Source: Propioniciclava soli (lineage in GTDB: Bacteria; Actinomycetota; Actinomycetes; Propionibacteriales; Propionibacteriaceae). Taken from it: a stretch of DNA of 64,000 nt. Under the pieces are notes generated by a model, which had not been told where the DNA came from, ran no database searches, and saw only the letters and a program-made list of their open reading frames with translations. Positions 7,771-15,441 of this stretch are shown one piece after another (the first letter of the stretch is position 1; every line of letters begins with the position of its first letter). Both the position numbers and the translations under genes were made by a program. The stretch is from assembly GCF_014858005.1 (NCBI RefSeq), contig NZ_JACYOT010000013.1, positions 106,440 through 170,439 of the forward strand, given 5' to 3'.

Positions 7771-10059
7771 ATGACCCACACGCCCGGCCCGGACGCCGGC
7801 CGCGCACCCGCTGCGTCCAGCCAGAGCCTCGACGACCCGGACGCCATCACCGCGCGCATCCGGGGCGAGATCGCCGAGGTGTCCCGCGGTCTGGTGCGCC
7901 TGGCCGGCGATCTGGACGCCCTCGCGGGCGCCCTCGCCCTGCAGCAGCGCACAGTGGCCGGGGACGCCGCGGCACAGGATGCCGCGGCGCGCGACGCGCC
8001 AGGTCAGGACACGCCAGGTCAGGGCGCGCCAGGTCAGGGCGCATCCGGACAGGGCACATCCGGACAGGGCACATCGGGACAGGGAACATCGGGACAGGGC
8101 ACATCGAGACAGGACGCGCCGGGACGCCCACCGCTGGGGACCGCGCCCTTCCCCGGCAGGCCCGCGGGGCAGGCGCCCTTCCCCGCGGCCGTGCCCTGGG
8201 GTCCACCGCAAGTCGTCCCGGGCCGGCCCGGCCCGGCCCAGGACGCGCCGGCCCGAGGCCCCGGATCCCCGGCGCCCCAGCCCACCCCGGCGACCCAGCC
8301 CACCCCGGCGCACCCCTCCCAGCGCCCGGCAGCCCAGCTCCCCGCGCCGCCCCGCTCGCCCCGCCCACCCAGCCCGCCCCGCCCGCCCCGGCGCCCGGTG
8401 TCCCTCGCGGAGATCTTTGCGATCGTCGGCTCCGGGGTGACGCTCATCGGCGTGGCCCTGGTGCTGCTCATGCCGCAGGACGGCTTCCTGGGCCCCCTCG
8501 CCCGCACCACGATCGGCCTCAGCCTCGCCGCGGCCGCCGTCGCGGCGGCCTTCTGGCAGCACCGCTTTGACCCGAAGAACATCGGCGCCCAAGCCCTGTT
8601 CGCCACCGGCGTGGCCTCAACCTTCCTGTGCCTCGTCGCGCTCACGGCCATCTTCACCGATCCGGCCGGACGCCCCCTGCTCGCGGTGCTGCCCGGGCTG
8701 GTGCTCGCCGGCCTCGTCAGCCTCGCCGGGGTGTGGGTCGCCGTCTCCTGGCGAAGCCAGTGGTTGGCGGTCCTGGCCATGTTGGGCAGCTTGGTACTGG
8801 CGCCCCTGCTGTCGCAGAACGACCGGCTGGCCGTGCTCGCCTTCATGCTCGTGCTGACCGTCGCCTCCGGCGCGTTCCAACGCGCCGTCGACTGGCCCGT
8901 CCTGGTGCTGGCGCGCACGCTGCCCACCGGGCTGGTGTTCCTCGCCATGACCATCGACGAACTCCTCATCCTGGCCCGGGGCGGGGCCGACTCTCTGATC
9001 CTGCTCGCCCTGGTCACCGCGCTCGCGCTGTGCGGTCTCCTCATCGCGGTGATGCACCAGCGCAATGACGCCGGCACCCGCGTCGCGGCCGTGATCGCGT
9101 TCGTGCTGTTCTGCGGTCCGCTGCTGGTCGGCGGCTGGAACGTCGACAAGCTCCCCTCCGTGGCCGCCTACGTCGTCGTCGGGGCGGTGGCCACCGCTGC
9201 CGGATTCTGGCCGCAGCGCGTGCACACCTGGGTCCGGGCCGCGGCCATCCCCCTGGGGGCGCTCTTCCTCGCCGTGGCCGCGCTGCGCGCCTTCGATGCT
9301 GCGCACCAGGGCTACCTGTGGTTCGGCCTCGCGATCGCCTACCTCGCGGTGGCCGAGCGGGTCCGCTTCCGCCCCGTGATGGTCGTGGGCGTCCTGCTCG
9401 CCGGGGTCGGCGCCCTGGTGTGGCTGCCCAGTCTGGTTTCCCTCGTGTCCTTGCAGGCCGTGGCCGACGGCCGGCTCGGCATCGAGCACGTGGTGCAGTC
9501 CGTGCTGGGGCTGGTCGCCACGCTGCTGGTGGTCCGCGCCCTCCGCCTGGACTGGCCCGAGGGAGGCCATGTTCTCAACTACGCGGTGTGGGTCGGCACG
9601 GTGCTCTTCGGGACCGTGGCGGTGGTGCTGGCGGGCACACTCCTCGGCCACACTCTCGGCGACGTCGCGAACGGCTTCCAGGTCGCGCACGCCGTCGCCA
9701 CGGTCAGCTGGATGGCCCTCAGCGTCGCCCTGCTCTCCCGAGGGCTGCGTCGGGCCTCGGACGCCCAAGCGGCCCGTCACATCGCCATCGCGCTGGCCGC
9801 CGCCGCCGTCGCCAAGCTGTTCCTCTTCGACCTGGGTGCCCTGCCCGGCCTCGCCCGCGCGCTCGCCTTTATCGTCGTCGGCATCCTGTTGCTGGTGATC
9901 GGCACCTGGTACCACGGCCAGCTCGAGAAGGTGCGCCGGGCGACTGCGGAGCCCACACCGGGGGCGGACGCCGACCCGGCCGTCCAGCCCGCACCGGCCG
10001 TCCAGCCCGATCCGTCCGCCGCGCCAGCGCCGGGCCCGGACGCCGATCCGATGCGTTAG
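7771..10059 (+). CDS. Large multi-pass membrane protein (DUF2339-like) with repetitive Gln/Gly linker
   Basis: A 762-residue protein. Residues 1-75 include a short helical segment (ITARIRGEIAEVSRGLVRLAGDLDALAGAL), residues 76-115 are eight pentapeptide repeats of type (A/T)(P/S)GQG, then a Pro/Ala-rich stretch to about 205. The rest is a series of roughly 17-20 hydrophobic segments beginning AEIFAIVGSGVTLIGVALVLL, resembling DUF2339 membrane proteins, whose function is unknown. Start ATG 7771 has AAGGA six bases upstream; the extension back to 7048 runs antisense through the HNH gene and is rejected. The C-terminal tail is again Pro/Ala-rich and soluble. It ends 30 bases before the conserved core of the cobalamin riboswitch. 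Confidence 0.8.
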   Translation: MTHTPGPDAGRAPAASSQSLDDPDAITARIRGEIAEVSRGLVRLAGDLDALAGALALQQRTVAGDAAAQDAAARDAPGQDTPGQGAPGQGASGQGTSGQGTSGQGTSGQGTSRQDAPGRPPLGTAPFPGRPAGQAPFPAAVPWGPPQVVPGRPGPAQDAPARGPGSPAPQPTPATQPTPAHPSQRPAAQLPAPPRSPRPPSPPRPPRRPVSLAEIFAIVGSGVTLIGVALVLLMPQDGFLGPLARTTIGLSLAAAAVAAAFWQHRFDPKNIGAQALFATGVASTFLCLVALTAIFTDPAGRPLLAVLPGLVLAGLVSLAGVWVAVSWRSQWLAVLAMLGSLVLAPLLSQNDRLAVLAFMLVLTVASGAFQRAVDWPVLVLARTLPTGLVFLAMTIDELLILARGGADSLILLALVTALALCGLLIAVMHQRNDAGTRVAAVIAFVLFCGPLLVGGWNVDKLPSVAAYVVVGAVATAAGFWPQRVHTWVRAAAIPLGALFLAVAALRAFDAAHQGYLWFGLAIAYLAVAERVRFRPVMVVGVLLAGVGALVWLPSLVSLVSLQAVADGRLGIEHVVQSVLGLVATLLVVRALRLDWPEGGHVLNYAVWVGTVLFGTVAVVLAGTLLGHTLGDVANGFQVAHAVATVSWMALSVALLSRGLRRASDAQAARHIAIALAAAAVAKLFLFDLGALPGLARALAFIVVGILLLVIGTWYHGQLEKVRRATAEPTPGADADPAVQPAPAVQPDPSAAPAPGPDADPMR
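7996..8115 (+). repeat. Eight tandem 15-bp coding repeats
   Basis: Eight in-frame 15-base units encode APGQD, TPGQG, APGQG, ASGQG, three copies of TSGQG, then TSRQD. The central copies are nearly identical in DNA (units of the form ggacagggcacatcc), consistent with recent slippage expansion. They lie in the soluble linker ahead of the membrane region. Confidence 0.9.
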
Positions 10060-10186
10060 TCTGGCCGGGTCCCCGCAACCAGTGGGGGCGTCGTGGATGC
10101 CAGTGAAGTCCGGTGAAAATCCGGCGCTGTGCCGCAACTGTGATGCCGACCGTCGGTCGGATGAGCCAGGTCACCTGCCCCACGAC
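10060..10186 (+). promoter_or_regulatory. Cobalamin (B12) riboswitch aptamer
   Basis: The conserved cobalamin aptamer is plain: GGTGAAAATCCGG then GCTGTGCCGCAACTGTGA at about 10112-10143, and the B12 box region GAGCCAGGTCACCTGCC at 10163-10179. The closing stem P1 is GTCGTGG (10090-10096) with CCACGAC (10180-10186). The conserved L5 loop carries CCGCAAC at 10132-10138. It precedes btuFCD, so bound cobalamin should lower uptake gene expression. The upstream boundary is approximate; an extra CCGCAAC lies at 10074-10080. Confidence 0.94.
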
Positions 10187-10238
10187 CACGTTCAGGTCCT
10201 CGGACGAAGGGCCGTCCGTGCGCAGTGGGCCCCCGCCC

Positions 10239-10279
10239 GTTGCGGCTGACGACTTCGTCCTCCGCAACGAATCGGAGGA
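10239..10279 (+). promoter_or_regulatory. Riboswitch expression platform with mutually exclusive hairpins over the btuF ribosome site
   Basis: Two exclusive structures are visible. Hairpin A pairs GTTGCGG (10239-10245) with CCGCAAC (10262-10268) around a GACG-ACTT-CGTC helix. Hairpin B pairs TCCTCCG (10258-10264) with CGGAGGA (10273-10279), burying the GGAGG ribosome site of btuF. GTTGCGG is also complementary to the aptamer L5 sequence CCGCAAC. If B12 drives that long-range pairing, hairpin A is lost, hairpin B forms and translation stops. The pairings are seen; the switching order is inferred. Confidence 0.65.
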
Positions 10280-10284
10280 TGCTG

Positions 10285-11298
10285 GTGATCCAGCCCCACA
10301 CCCCATCAACTCGCACGCGCCCTGCGCGCCTCACCTGGCTCGGCGCCGCCGCGCTCGCGCTGGCCCTGGCGGCCTGCGGATCGCCGGCGACGCCCAGCGC
10401 GAGCGGCACGACCGACGCCCCGGCCGCCACCACCCCGGCCACCACGACCCCGGCTGCCGCATCCTTCCCCGTCGACGTCGTCACCGGCGCCGGTGACAGC
10501 ACCGAGACGGTCACCATCGCTGAGCGCCCCGACGCGATCGTCTCGCTGAGCCCGACCGCCACGGAGTCGCTGTTCGCGATCGGAGCGGGCGACCAGGTCG
10601 TCGCCGTCGACTCGCAGTCCGACTACCCGGCCGAGGCGCCGATCACCGACCTGTCGGGGTACACCCCCAACGTGGAGGCCATCCTGGCCCACGAGCCCGA
10701 CCTCGTGGTCGCCTCGACGCGGGACGCCGACCTGATCGGCAGCCTCGCCAACGCCGGCGTCCCGACGCTCGCCCTCCCGTCCGCCCAGACGCTGGACGAG
10801 GCCTACGGGCAGATCGAGCGGCTCGGCACCGCCACGGGGCACCTGGCCGATGCCAAGGCCGTGGTCGCGCAGATGGACGAGCGCATCCAGGCCGCCGTCG
10901 ACGCCACCCCGAAGGCTGAAGGGGCCACCTACTTCCACGAGCTCGACCCGACGCTCTACACCGTCACCAGTGACACGTTCATCGGTGAGGTCTACGGCAT
11001 GTTCGGGCTGACCAGCATCGCGGACGCCGCCGGGACGACCGACTTGTACCCCCAGCTCTCCGAGGAGTACGTCGTGGCCGCCGACCCCGACCTCATCTTC
11101 CTGTCCGACACCCAGTGTTGCGGCGTCACGCCCGCATCGCTCGGTGAGCGCGCCGGGTGGGCCGGCCTCTCCGCCGTCACCGGTGACCGGGTCCACGTCC
11201 TCGACGAGGACGTCGCGAGCCGCTGGGGGCCGCGGGTGGTCGACTTCGTCGAGACCGTCTCCGATCACGTGACCGCGTTGCAGACAGCCCACGCATGA
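10285..11298 (+). CDS. btuF: Cobalamin ABC transporter substrate-binding lipoprotein
   Basis: A 337-residue lipoprotein: basic start, hydrophobic segment WLGAAALALALA and lipobox LALAAC, then an Ala/Thr-rich linker and a helical-backbone binding protein fold (class III). Segments AIVSLSPTATESLFAIGAGDQVVAVD, PNVEAILAHEPDLVVAS and ADPDLIFLSDT are typical of BtuF/FhuD/FecB proteins. GTG at 10285 is chosen because GGAGG (10274-10278) is six bases upstream; the nearer in-frame ATG at 10279 abuts the ribosome site. The riboswitch immediately upstream makes cobalamin or a corrinoid the likely ligand. It overlaps btuC by four bases. Confidence 0.92.
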   Translation: MIQPHTPSTRTRPARLTWLGAAALALALAACGSPATPSASGTTDAPAATTPATTTPAAASFPVDVVTGAGDSTETVTIAERPDAIVSLSPTATESLFAIGAGDQVVAVDSQSDYPAEAPITDLSGYTPNVEAILAHEPDLVVASTRDADLIGSLANAGVPTLALPSAQTLDEAYGQIERLGTATGHLADAKAVVAQMDERIQAAVDATPKAEGATYFHELDPTLYTVTSDTFIGEVYGMFGLTSIADAAGTTDLYPQLSEEYVVAADPDLIFLSDTQCCGVTPASLGERAGWAGLSAVTGDRVHVLDEDVASRWGPRVVDFVETVSDHVTALQTAHA

Positions 11299-12380
11299 GT
11301 GCGACCCCGAGGACGCCGTCCCTGGCCCGGGTCCGCCGGCTCGACGTGCCACGCCTTGGCCGTGGCATCGGTCGGTCGGGCCGCTGGCTGGTCGCGGGCT
11401 GCGTCCTCGGGATCGCGCTGCTCACCGGCGTCATGATCGGGCCGGCCGGCCTGACGGCGTCGGGCGTCGCCCTCGAGCTGGTCAACGCGATCCCCGGCGT
11501 GACGCTCGATTCGGGCCTGACGAGCCAGCAGCAGGCCATCTTGTGGCAGATCCGGCTGCCGCGCATGGTGCTGGGCGCCCTGGTGGGCGCCACGCTGGCT
11601 GTCGCCGGCGCCGCGTACCAGGGCGTCTTCCGCAACCCGCTCGCTGACCCGTACCTGCTCGGCGTCTCGGCCGGCGCGGGTCTCGGCGCCACGCTCGCCA
11701 TCACGCAGGGGGGCGGGATCGGCCCGTTCGGGGTGCCGCTGGCCGCCTTCGCCGGCGGCCTGCTGGCGGTGAGCGCCACCTACGCCCTCGGTGCCAGCGT
11801 GGGGGGCCACCGCAGCTCGACCATCATCGTGCTCGCCGGCGTGGCCGTCGCGGCGTTCTTCAGCGCCGTGCAGACCTTCGTGCAGCAGTGGTTCGACGAC
11901 TCGCTGCTCGCTGTCTACAGCTGGATGCTCGGCCGGCTGAGCACCAACGGGTGGAGCGACGTCATCATGGTGCTGCCGTACGTGCTCGCGAGCTGGGTGC
12001 TGTTGCTGCTGCACCGCCGCACGCTCGACGTGCTCGCCGTCGGCGACGTGGAGGCCGCCAGCCTCGGCATCAACGTCCCGCGGGTGCGGCTCGTGCTCGT
12101 GCTGGTCGCCACGCTCGGCACCACCGCGGTCGTGGCGGTGAGCGGGCTCATCGGGTTCGTCGGCATCGTCGTGCCCCACGCCGTCCGGCTGATCTTCGGC
12201 ACCTCCCACCGCCTCCTCCTTCCGCTGGCCATGCTGTTCGGGGCGGCCTTCCTCGTGCTCGCCGATGTCGCTGCCCGCTCGGTCGTGGCGCCCGCCGAGT
12301 TGCCGATCGGCGTCGTCACCGCCTTCGTCGGCGCGCCCTTCTTCCTGGTCGTCCTCCGCCGGAACCGGAGCATGACGTGA
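11295..12380 (+). CDS. btuC: Cobalamin ABC transporter permease
   Basis: A 361-residue FecCD/BtuC-family permease with about ten membrane segments. Family markers are clear: QQQAILWQIRLPRMVLGALVGATLAVAGAAYQG in the N-terminal third, LLGVSAGAGLGA, and the late segment GLIGFVGIVVPHAVRLIFGTSHR that contacts the ATPase. The ATG at 11295 overlaps the btuF stop (ATGA) and the GTG of btuD overlaps its own stop, so the three subunits are translationally coupled and share riboswitch control. It is the inner-membrane channel of the importer. Confidence 0.94.
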   Translation: MSATPRTPSLARVRRLDVPRLGRGIGRSGRWLVAGCVLGIALLTGVMIGPAGLTASGVALELVNAIPGVTLDSGLTSQQQAILWQIRLPRMVLGALVGATLAVAGAAYQGVFRNPLADPYLLGVSAGAGLGATLAITQGGGIGPFGVPLAAFAGGLLAVSATYALGASVGGHRSSTIIVLAGVAVAAFFSAVQTFVQQWFDDSLLAVYSWMLGRLSTNGWSDVIMVLPYVLASWVLLLLHRRTLDVLAVGDVEAASLGINVPRVRLVLVLVATLGTTAVVAVSGLIGFVGIVVPHAVRLIFGTSHRLLLPLAMLFGAAFLVLADVAARSVVAPAELPIGVVTAFVGAPFFLVVLRRNRSMT

Positions 12381-13156
12381 GCGTGCTGGAGTGTCGCGGC
12401 CTCGGCGTCCGCCGGGGGGAGGCGCAGGTCGTCCACGACCTCGATCTCGTGGTGGACGCCGGCGCCTGGGTCGCCGTCGTCGGGCCCAACGGGGCGGGCA
12501 AGACCTCGCTGCTGCACGGCATCGCCGCGCTCACCCCCGTCACCGGCCACCTCCGCCTCGGAAACGACGATCCGCACCAGCTCTCCCGGCGTGCGCTCGC
12601 TCGGCGGGTGGCCCTCATGGCCCAGCAGCCCGTCGTGCCCACCGGCATGACCGTGCGCGAGTTGGTGGCCCTCGGCCGGACGCCCTTCCTGCGCCGCTTC
12701 GGCACCGAGTCGGCCACCGACCGGGCCGCCGTGCAGCACGAGCTCACCCGGCTCGGCCTGGCCACGCTCGCCGACCGCCCCGCCGACCGGCTCTCCGGCG
12801 GCGAACTGCAGCGCGTCATGCTGGCCCGTGCCCTGTGCCAACAGCCGACCCTGCTGCTGCTCGACGAGCCGACCAGCGCCCTCGACATCGGGCACCAGCA
12901 GTCGGTGCTGGACCTGGTGGACGAGCAGCGCCACGAGCGAGGGCTCACCGTGCTGGCCGCCATGCACGACCTCACGCTGGCCGCCCAGTACGCCGACCGC
13001 ATGGTGCTGCTCGACCGCGGCGTCCTCGTGCAGGACGGCCCCCCCGCGGACGTGCTGGACGCCCGCCAACTGAACGAGACCTATGGCGCCCGCGTCGACG
13101 TGCTGCCCCGCCCCGCCGGCCCCGCCGTCATCCCCGTCCGCCCGGTGAGCCGCTGA
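12377..13156 (+). CDS. btuD: Cobalamin ABC transporter ATP-binding protein
   Basis: A 259-residue ABC ATPase: Walker A GPNGAGKT (36-43), Q-loop in LMAQQPVVP, signature LSGGE (139-143), Walker B with LLLLDEPTSALD (about 159-170), H-loop in AAMHDLTLA. Closest in character to the iron-siderophore/B12 importer ATPases. The GTG start at 12377 overlaps the btuC stop by four bases (GTGA). A longer frame from 11888 lies inside btuC and is rejected. It energises the BtuFC importer. Confidence 0.94.
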   Translation: MSVLECRGLGVRRGEAQVVHDLDLVVDAGAWVAVVGPNGAGKTSLLHGIAALTPVTGHLRLGNDDPHQLSRRALARRVALMAQQPVVPTGMTVRELVALGRTPFLRRFGTESATDRAAVQHELTRLGLATLADRPADRLSGGELQRVMLARALCQQPTLLLLDEPTSALDIGHQQSVLDLVDEQRHERGLTVLAAMHDLTLAAQYADRMVLLDRGVLVQDGPPADVLDARQLNETYGARVDVLPRPAGPAVIPVRPVSR

Positions 13157-13192
13157 CGCGCACGCCCATCCCATCCCCGCAAGGAGCCCCCT

Positions 13193-13756
13193 GTGACCGA
13201 CCTGCCGACACACGACCGCCCCCTGCCGCCGCGCCGGGACGTTGACTCGCTGGTGTTCGTCAACACCGGCGACGGCAAGGGGAAGTCGACCGCCGCCTTC
13301 GGCATGCTGATGCGCGCCGCCGCCCGCGGCTGGCCGTCCTGCGTGGTGCAGTTCATGAAGTCGGGACGCTGGCGCGTGGGGGAGGCGGAGTCGGCCCGCC
13401 GCCTGGGGGTCGACTGGTTCACCCACGGCGACGGCTTCACCTGGGAGAGCGACGACCTCGACCGGAGCGCCGGCATCGCCCGCGAGGCGTGGCGTCTGGC
13501 CGACCGCGTGTTGACGTCCGGGGAGTACCGCCTCGTCGTGCTCGACGAGGTGACCTACCCGCTCACCTACGGCTGGCTCGACGCCGAGACGGTCGTGGCC
13601 CGGATCCGGGAGCGCGCGGCGTCCACCAACGTCATCTGCACCGGCCGCAACGCCCACGCCTCGCTGGTTGACCTGGCCGACACGGTCACCGAGATGCGCA
13701 ACGTGAAGCACGCCCACGCCACCGGCGTCCGCGCGCGCCGCGGCATCGACTACTGA
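13193..13756 (+). CDS. cobO: Cob(I)yrinic acid a,c-diamide adenosyltransferase (BtuR/CobO type)
   Basis: A 187-residue P-loop enzyme that attaches the adenosyl group of ATP to cobalt, making the coenzyme form of B12. The P-loop is NTGDGKGKSTAAFG (GDGKGKST at 26-33); VVQFMKSG and VVLDEVTYPLTYGWL are conserved in the family, as is the ICTGRNA segment. GTG at 13193 has AGGAG six bases upstream. It follows btuD by 36 bases, so the importer and the adenosylating enzyme probably form one B12 operon: scavenge, then activate. Confidence 0.93.
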   Translation: MTDLPTHDRPLPPRRDVDSLVFVNTGDGKGKSTAAFGMLMRAAARGWPSCVVQFMKSGRWRVGEAESARRLGVDWFTHGDGFTWESDDLDRSAGIAREAWRLADRVLTSGEYRLVVLDEVTYPLTYGWLDAETVVARIRERAASTNVICTGRNAHASLVDLADTVTEMRNVKHAHATGVRARRGIDY

Positions 13757-13827
13757 CGCCCGGGTCGCCCCGGTCGCCCCGGCGTCCGACCTGTGGGAAA
13801 CGGCTGTGCGGACGCCGCTCGCGCCGC

Positions 13828-13833
13828 TAGTCT
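13828..13833 (+). promoter_or_regulatory. -10 box of a leaderless promoter for the cysteine leader ORF
   Basis: TAGTCT lies six bases before GTG at 13840, the spacing expected when transcription starts at the first base of the start codon. No good -35 match is visible. Confidence 0.55.
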
Positions 13834-13839
13834 GACCCC

Positions 13840-13929
13840 GTGATCACGACGGCGCATTTCGACACGCTGTCTCTCGTCATGCCCGGCTGTTGTCGGTGTT
13901 GTCGCCGCCCGCGCGGCGCCCACTCCTGA
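13840..13929 (+). CDS. Cysteine-rich leader peptide (putative cysteine-responsive attenuator)
   Basis: A 29-codon leaderless ORF that ends MPGCCRCCRRPRGAHS, with two adjacent pairs of TGT cysteine codons (CCRCC). It precedes a NIL-domain gene by 83 bases. Leaderless polycysteine sORFs acting as cysteine-sensing attenuators are described in mycobacteria; the arrangement here matches that logic. An internal ATG at 13879 is an alternative start in the same frame. Downstream, CCCGGCC (13947-13953) pairs with GGCCGGG (13957-13963), and GTGTGG (13965-13970) can pair with CCACAC further on, giving possible alternative structures. The function is inferred from codon content and position. Confidence 0.7.
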   Translation: MITTAHFDTLSLVMPGCCRCCRRPRGAHS

Positions 13930-14012
13930 TCCCCCCGGCGACCTGACCCGGCCGGTGGCCGGGAGTGTGGCTCTCAACCCCCACACCCACACCACCGCAG
14001 CCAGGAGCCGTC

Positions 14013-14234
14013 ATGACCCTCGATCTCGTCTTCGTCCAGCAGAGCGCCGCAGGCGCCACCTTCGCCCAGCTCGCCGCCGACCTCGGCGTCGAGCTCCGCC
14101 TGGTCGCCCAGCGCATCACCACCATGGAGATCTTCCCGGTGAGCGTGCTCACCGTCGAACTCACCGCGGAGCCAGGCCTCCTCGAGGCTGCGACGCGCTG
14201 GTTCGCCCAGCGGGGCATCCACCGGCTGGCCTAG
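14013..14234 (+). CDS. NIL-domain protein (small, stand-alone)
   Basis: A 73-residue protein made almost only of a NIL domain, the ferredoxin-like ligand-binding fold at the C-terminus of methionine importer ATPases. Recognised from the pattern TFAQLAADLGVELRLVAQRITTMEIFPVSVLTVELTAEPGLLEAATRWFAQRG split over beta-alpha-beta units. Stand-alone versions are linked to sulfur amino acid metabolism in actinobacteria. ATG 14013 has AGGAG five bases upstream; an extension to 13965 lies in the leader structure and is rejected. The cysteine leader upstream supports sulfur-responsive control. Ligand and partner are unknown. Confidence 0.8.
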   Translation: MTLDLVFVQQSAAGATFAQLAADLGVELRLVAQRITTMEIFPVSVLTVELTAEPGLLEAATRWFAQRGIHRLA

Positions 14235-14243
14235 GCTGGGGCC

Positions 14244-15428
14244 ATGAGCCCGGACGAGGACGTCACCCCGCTCCGCGTCGGCATCGTCGGCTGCGGCAAC
14301 ATTGCCCGCTCCCACGCCCGCGCGTACGCCGAGAACCCGCGCGTCCGGCTCGTCGCGTACCACGACGTGGTGCCCGGCCGGGCCGAGGCCTTCGCCGACG
14401 CCCACGGCGGCAGCGCCGTCAGCTCCGTGGCCGAGGTGGTCGCGTCCGGTGTCGACCTCGTGTCCATCGCCACCCCGCCCGGGAGCCACGCCGACATCGC
14501 CTGCGCGCTGCTGTCCGCAGGGGTGAACGTGCTCATCGAGAAGCCCGCGACGATCAGCCTCGCCGAGCTCGACCGGGTGGCCGAGGCCGAACGGGCCGGC
14601 GGTGTCCAGGCCTACGTCGTCCTGCAGCACCGGCACGGCAGCGGCGCGGTGCGCGCCCGGCGGCTCATGGACGCCGGCTCGCTGGGCACCCCCCGCGTCG
14701 CCGTCTGCGAGACCCTCTGGTACCGCACCGACGGCTATTTCACCGACGTCGACTGGCGAGGCCTCTGGGCCGGTGAGGGCGGTGGGCCGACGCTCGGCCA
14801 CGCCATCCACCAGATCGACCTGCTGCTGCACCTGATGGGGGAGTGGGAGAGCGTGGACGCCCGCGCCGTCCGGCTCGCGCGGCCCGTGCAGTTCGAGGAC
14901 GCCTCGCTCGCCGTCGTCACCTTCGCCAGCGGCGCTGTGGCGAGCATCGTCACCAGCCTCGTCTCGCCGCGCGAGGTGAGCCGCATCCGGGTCGACACCG
15001 AGGGCGGCACCCTAGAGGTCAACCACCTGTACGGCTACCGTGACGCCGACTGGTCTTGGACGCCCGTGCCCGATCCGGAGGTCGCCGCACGCTTCGGGTT
15101 GGATCCCGGCACGCAGGCGCGGCCGGGCGCCGCGGCCCGCCCGGCTGCGGGCGATCCGTGGGCCGCGAGCGCGGCCGACGTCGACGAGGTGCCCAGCAAC
15201 CACGCCGCGCAGATCAACCGCCTGGTGGGCGACCTGCTGGCCGGACGCCGCCACGCCACGACGTTGGAGAGCGCCCGGTCGACCATGGAGCTGGTGAGCG
15301 CCATCTACGCCTCCGGGTTGGGGGGAGGCACCGTGCGACGCGGCGACCTGACCCCGGGACACCCCTTCCACGCGCGTCTCGACGGCGGGCTGGACGCCGC
15401 CGCGGTGGACGCCCGCCTGGTGCCCTGA
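14244..15428 (+). CDS. Gfo/Idh/MocA-family oxidoreductase
   Basis: A 394-residue NAD(P)-dependent oxidoreductase. The Rossmann entry is VGIVGCGNIARSHARAYAENPRVRLVAYHD, followed by the family motif EKPATISLAELDR in which Lys is the usual catalytic residue. The C-terminal domain includes GGGPTLGHAIHQIDLLLHLMGE, a typical substrate-side segment. The TAG stop of the NIL gene is part of TAGGCT (14232-14237), six bases before this ATG, so a leaderless transcript from its own promoter is likely in addition to read-through. The substrate is probably a sugar or inositol derivative, but this is not decided by the sequence. Confidence 0.88.
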   Translation: MSPDEDVTPLRVGIVGCGNIARSHARAYAENPRVRLVAYHDVVPGRAEAFADAHGGSAVSSVAEVVASGVDLVSIATPPGSHADIACALLSAGVNVLIEKPATISLAELDRVAEAERAGGVQAYVVLQHRHGSGAVRARRLMDAGSLGTPRVAVCETLWYRTDGYFTDVDWRGLWAGEGGGPTLGHAIHQIDLLLHLMGEWESVDARAVRLARPVQFEDASLAVVTFASGAVASIVTSLVSPREVSRIRVDTEGGTLEVNHLYGYRDADWSWTPVPDPEVAARFGLDPGTQARPGAAARPAAGDPWAASAADVDEVPSNHAAQINRLVGDLLAGRRHATTLESARSTMELVSAIYASGLGGGTVRRGDLTPGHPFHARLDGGLDAAAVDARLVP

Positions 15429-15441
15429 GCAGAGCCCGGCG

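Noticed and set aside
7996..8115. CRISPR array
   Set aside because: Contiguous 15-bp units with no unique spacers, lying in frame in a coding sequence.
7597..8592. In-frame N-terminal extension of the DUF222/HNH protein
   Set aside because: It runs antisense through a clear membrane-protein gene and is repetitive; the GGAGG-preceded ATG at 7596 is the natural start.
13930..14012. SAM riboswitch before the NIL-domain gene
   Set aside because: No conserved SAM aptamer core could be found; the polycysteine ORF explains the leader better.
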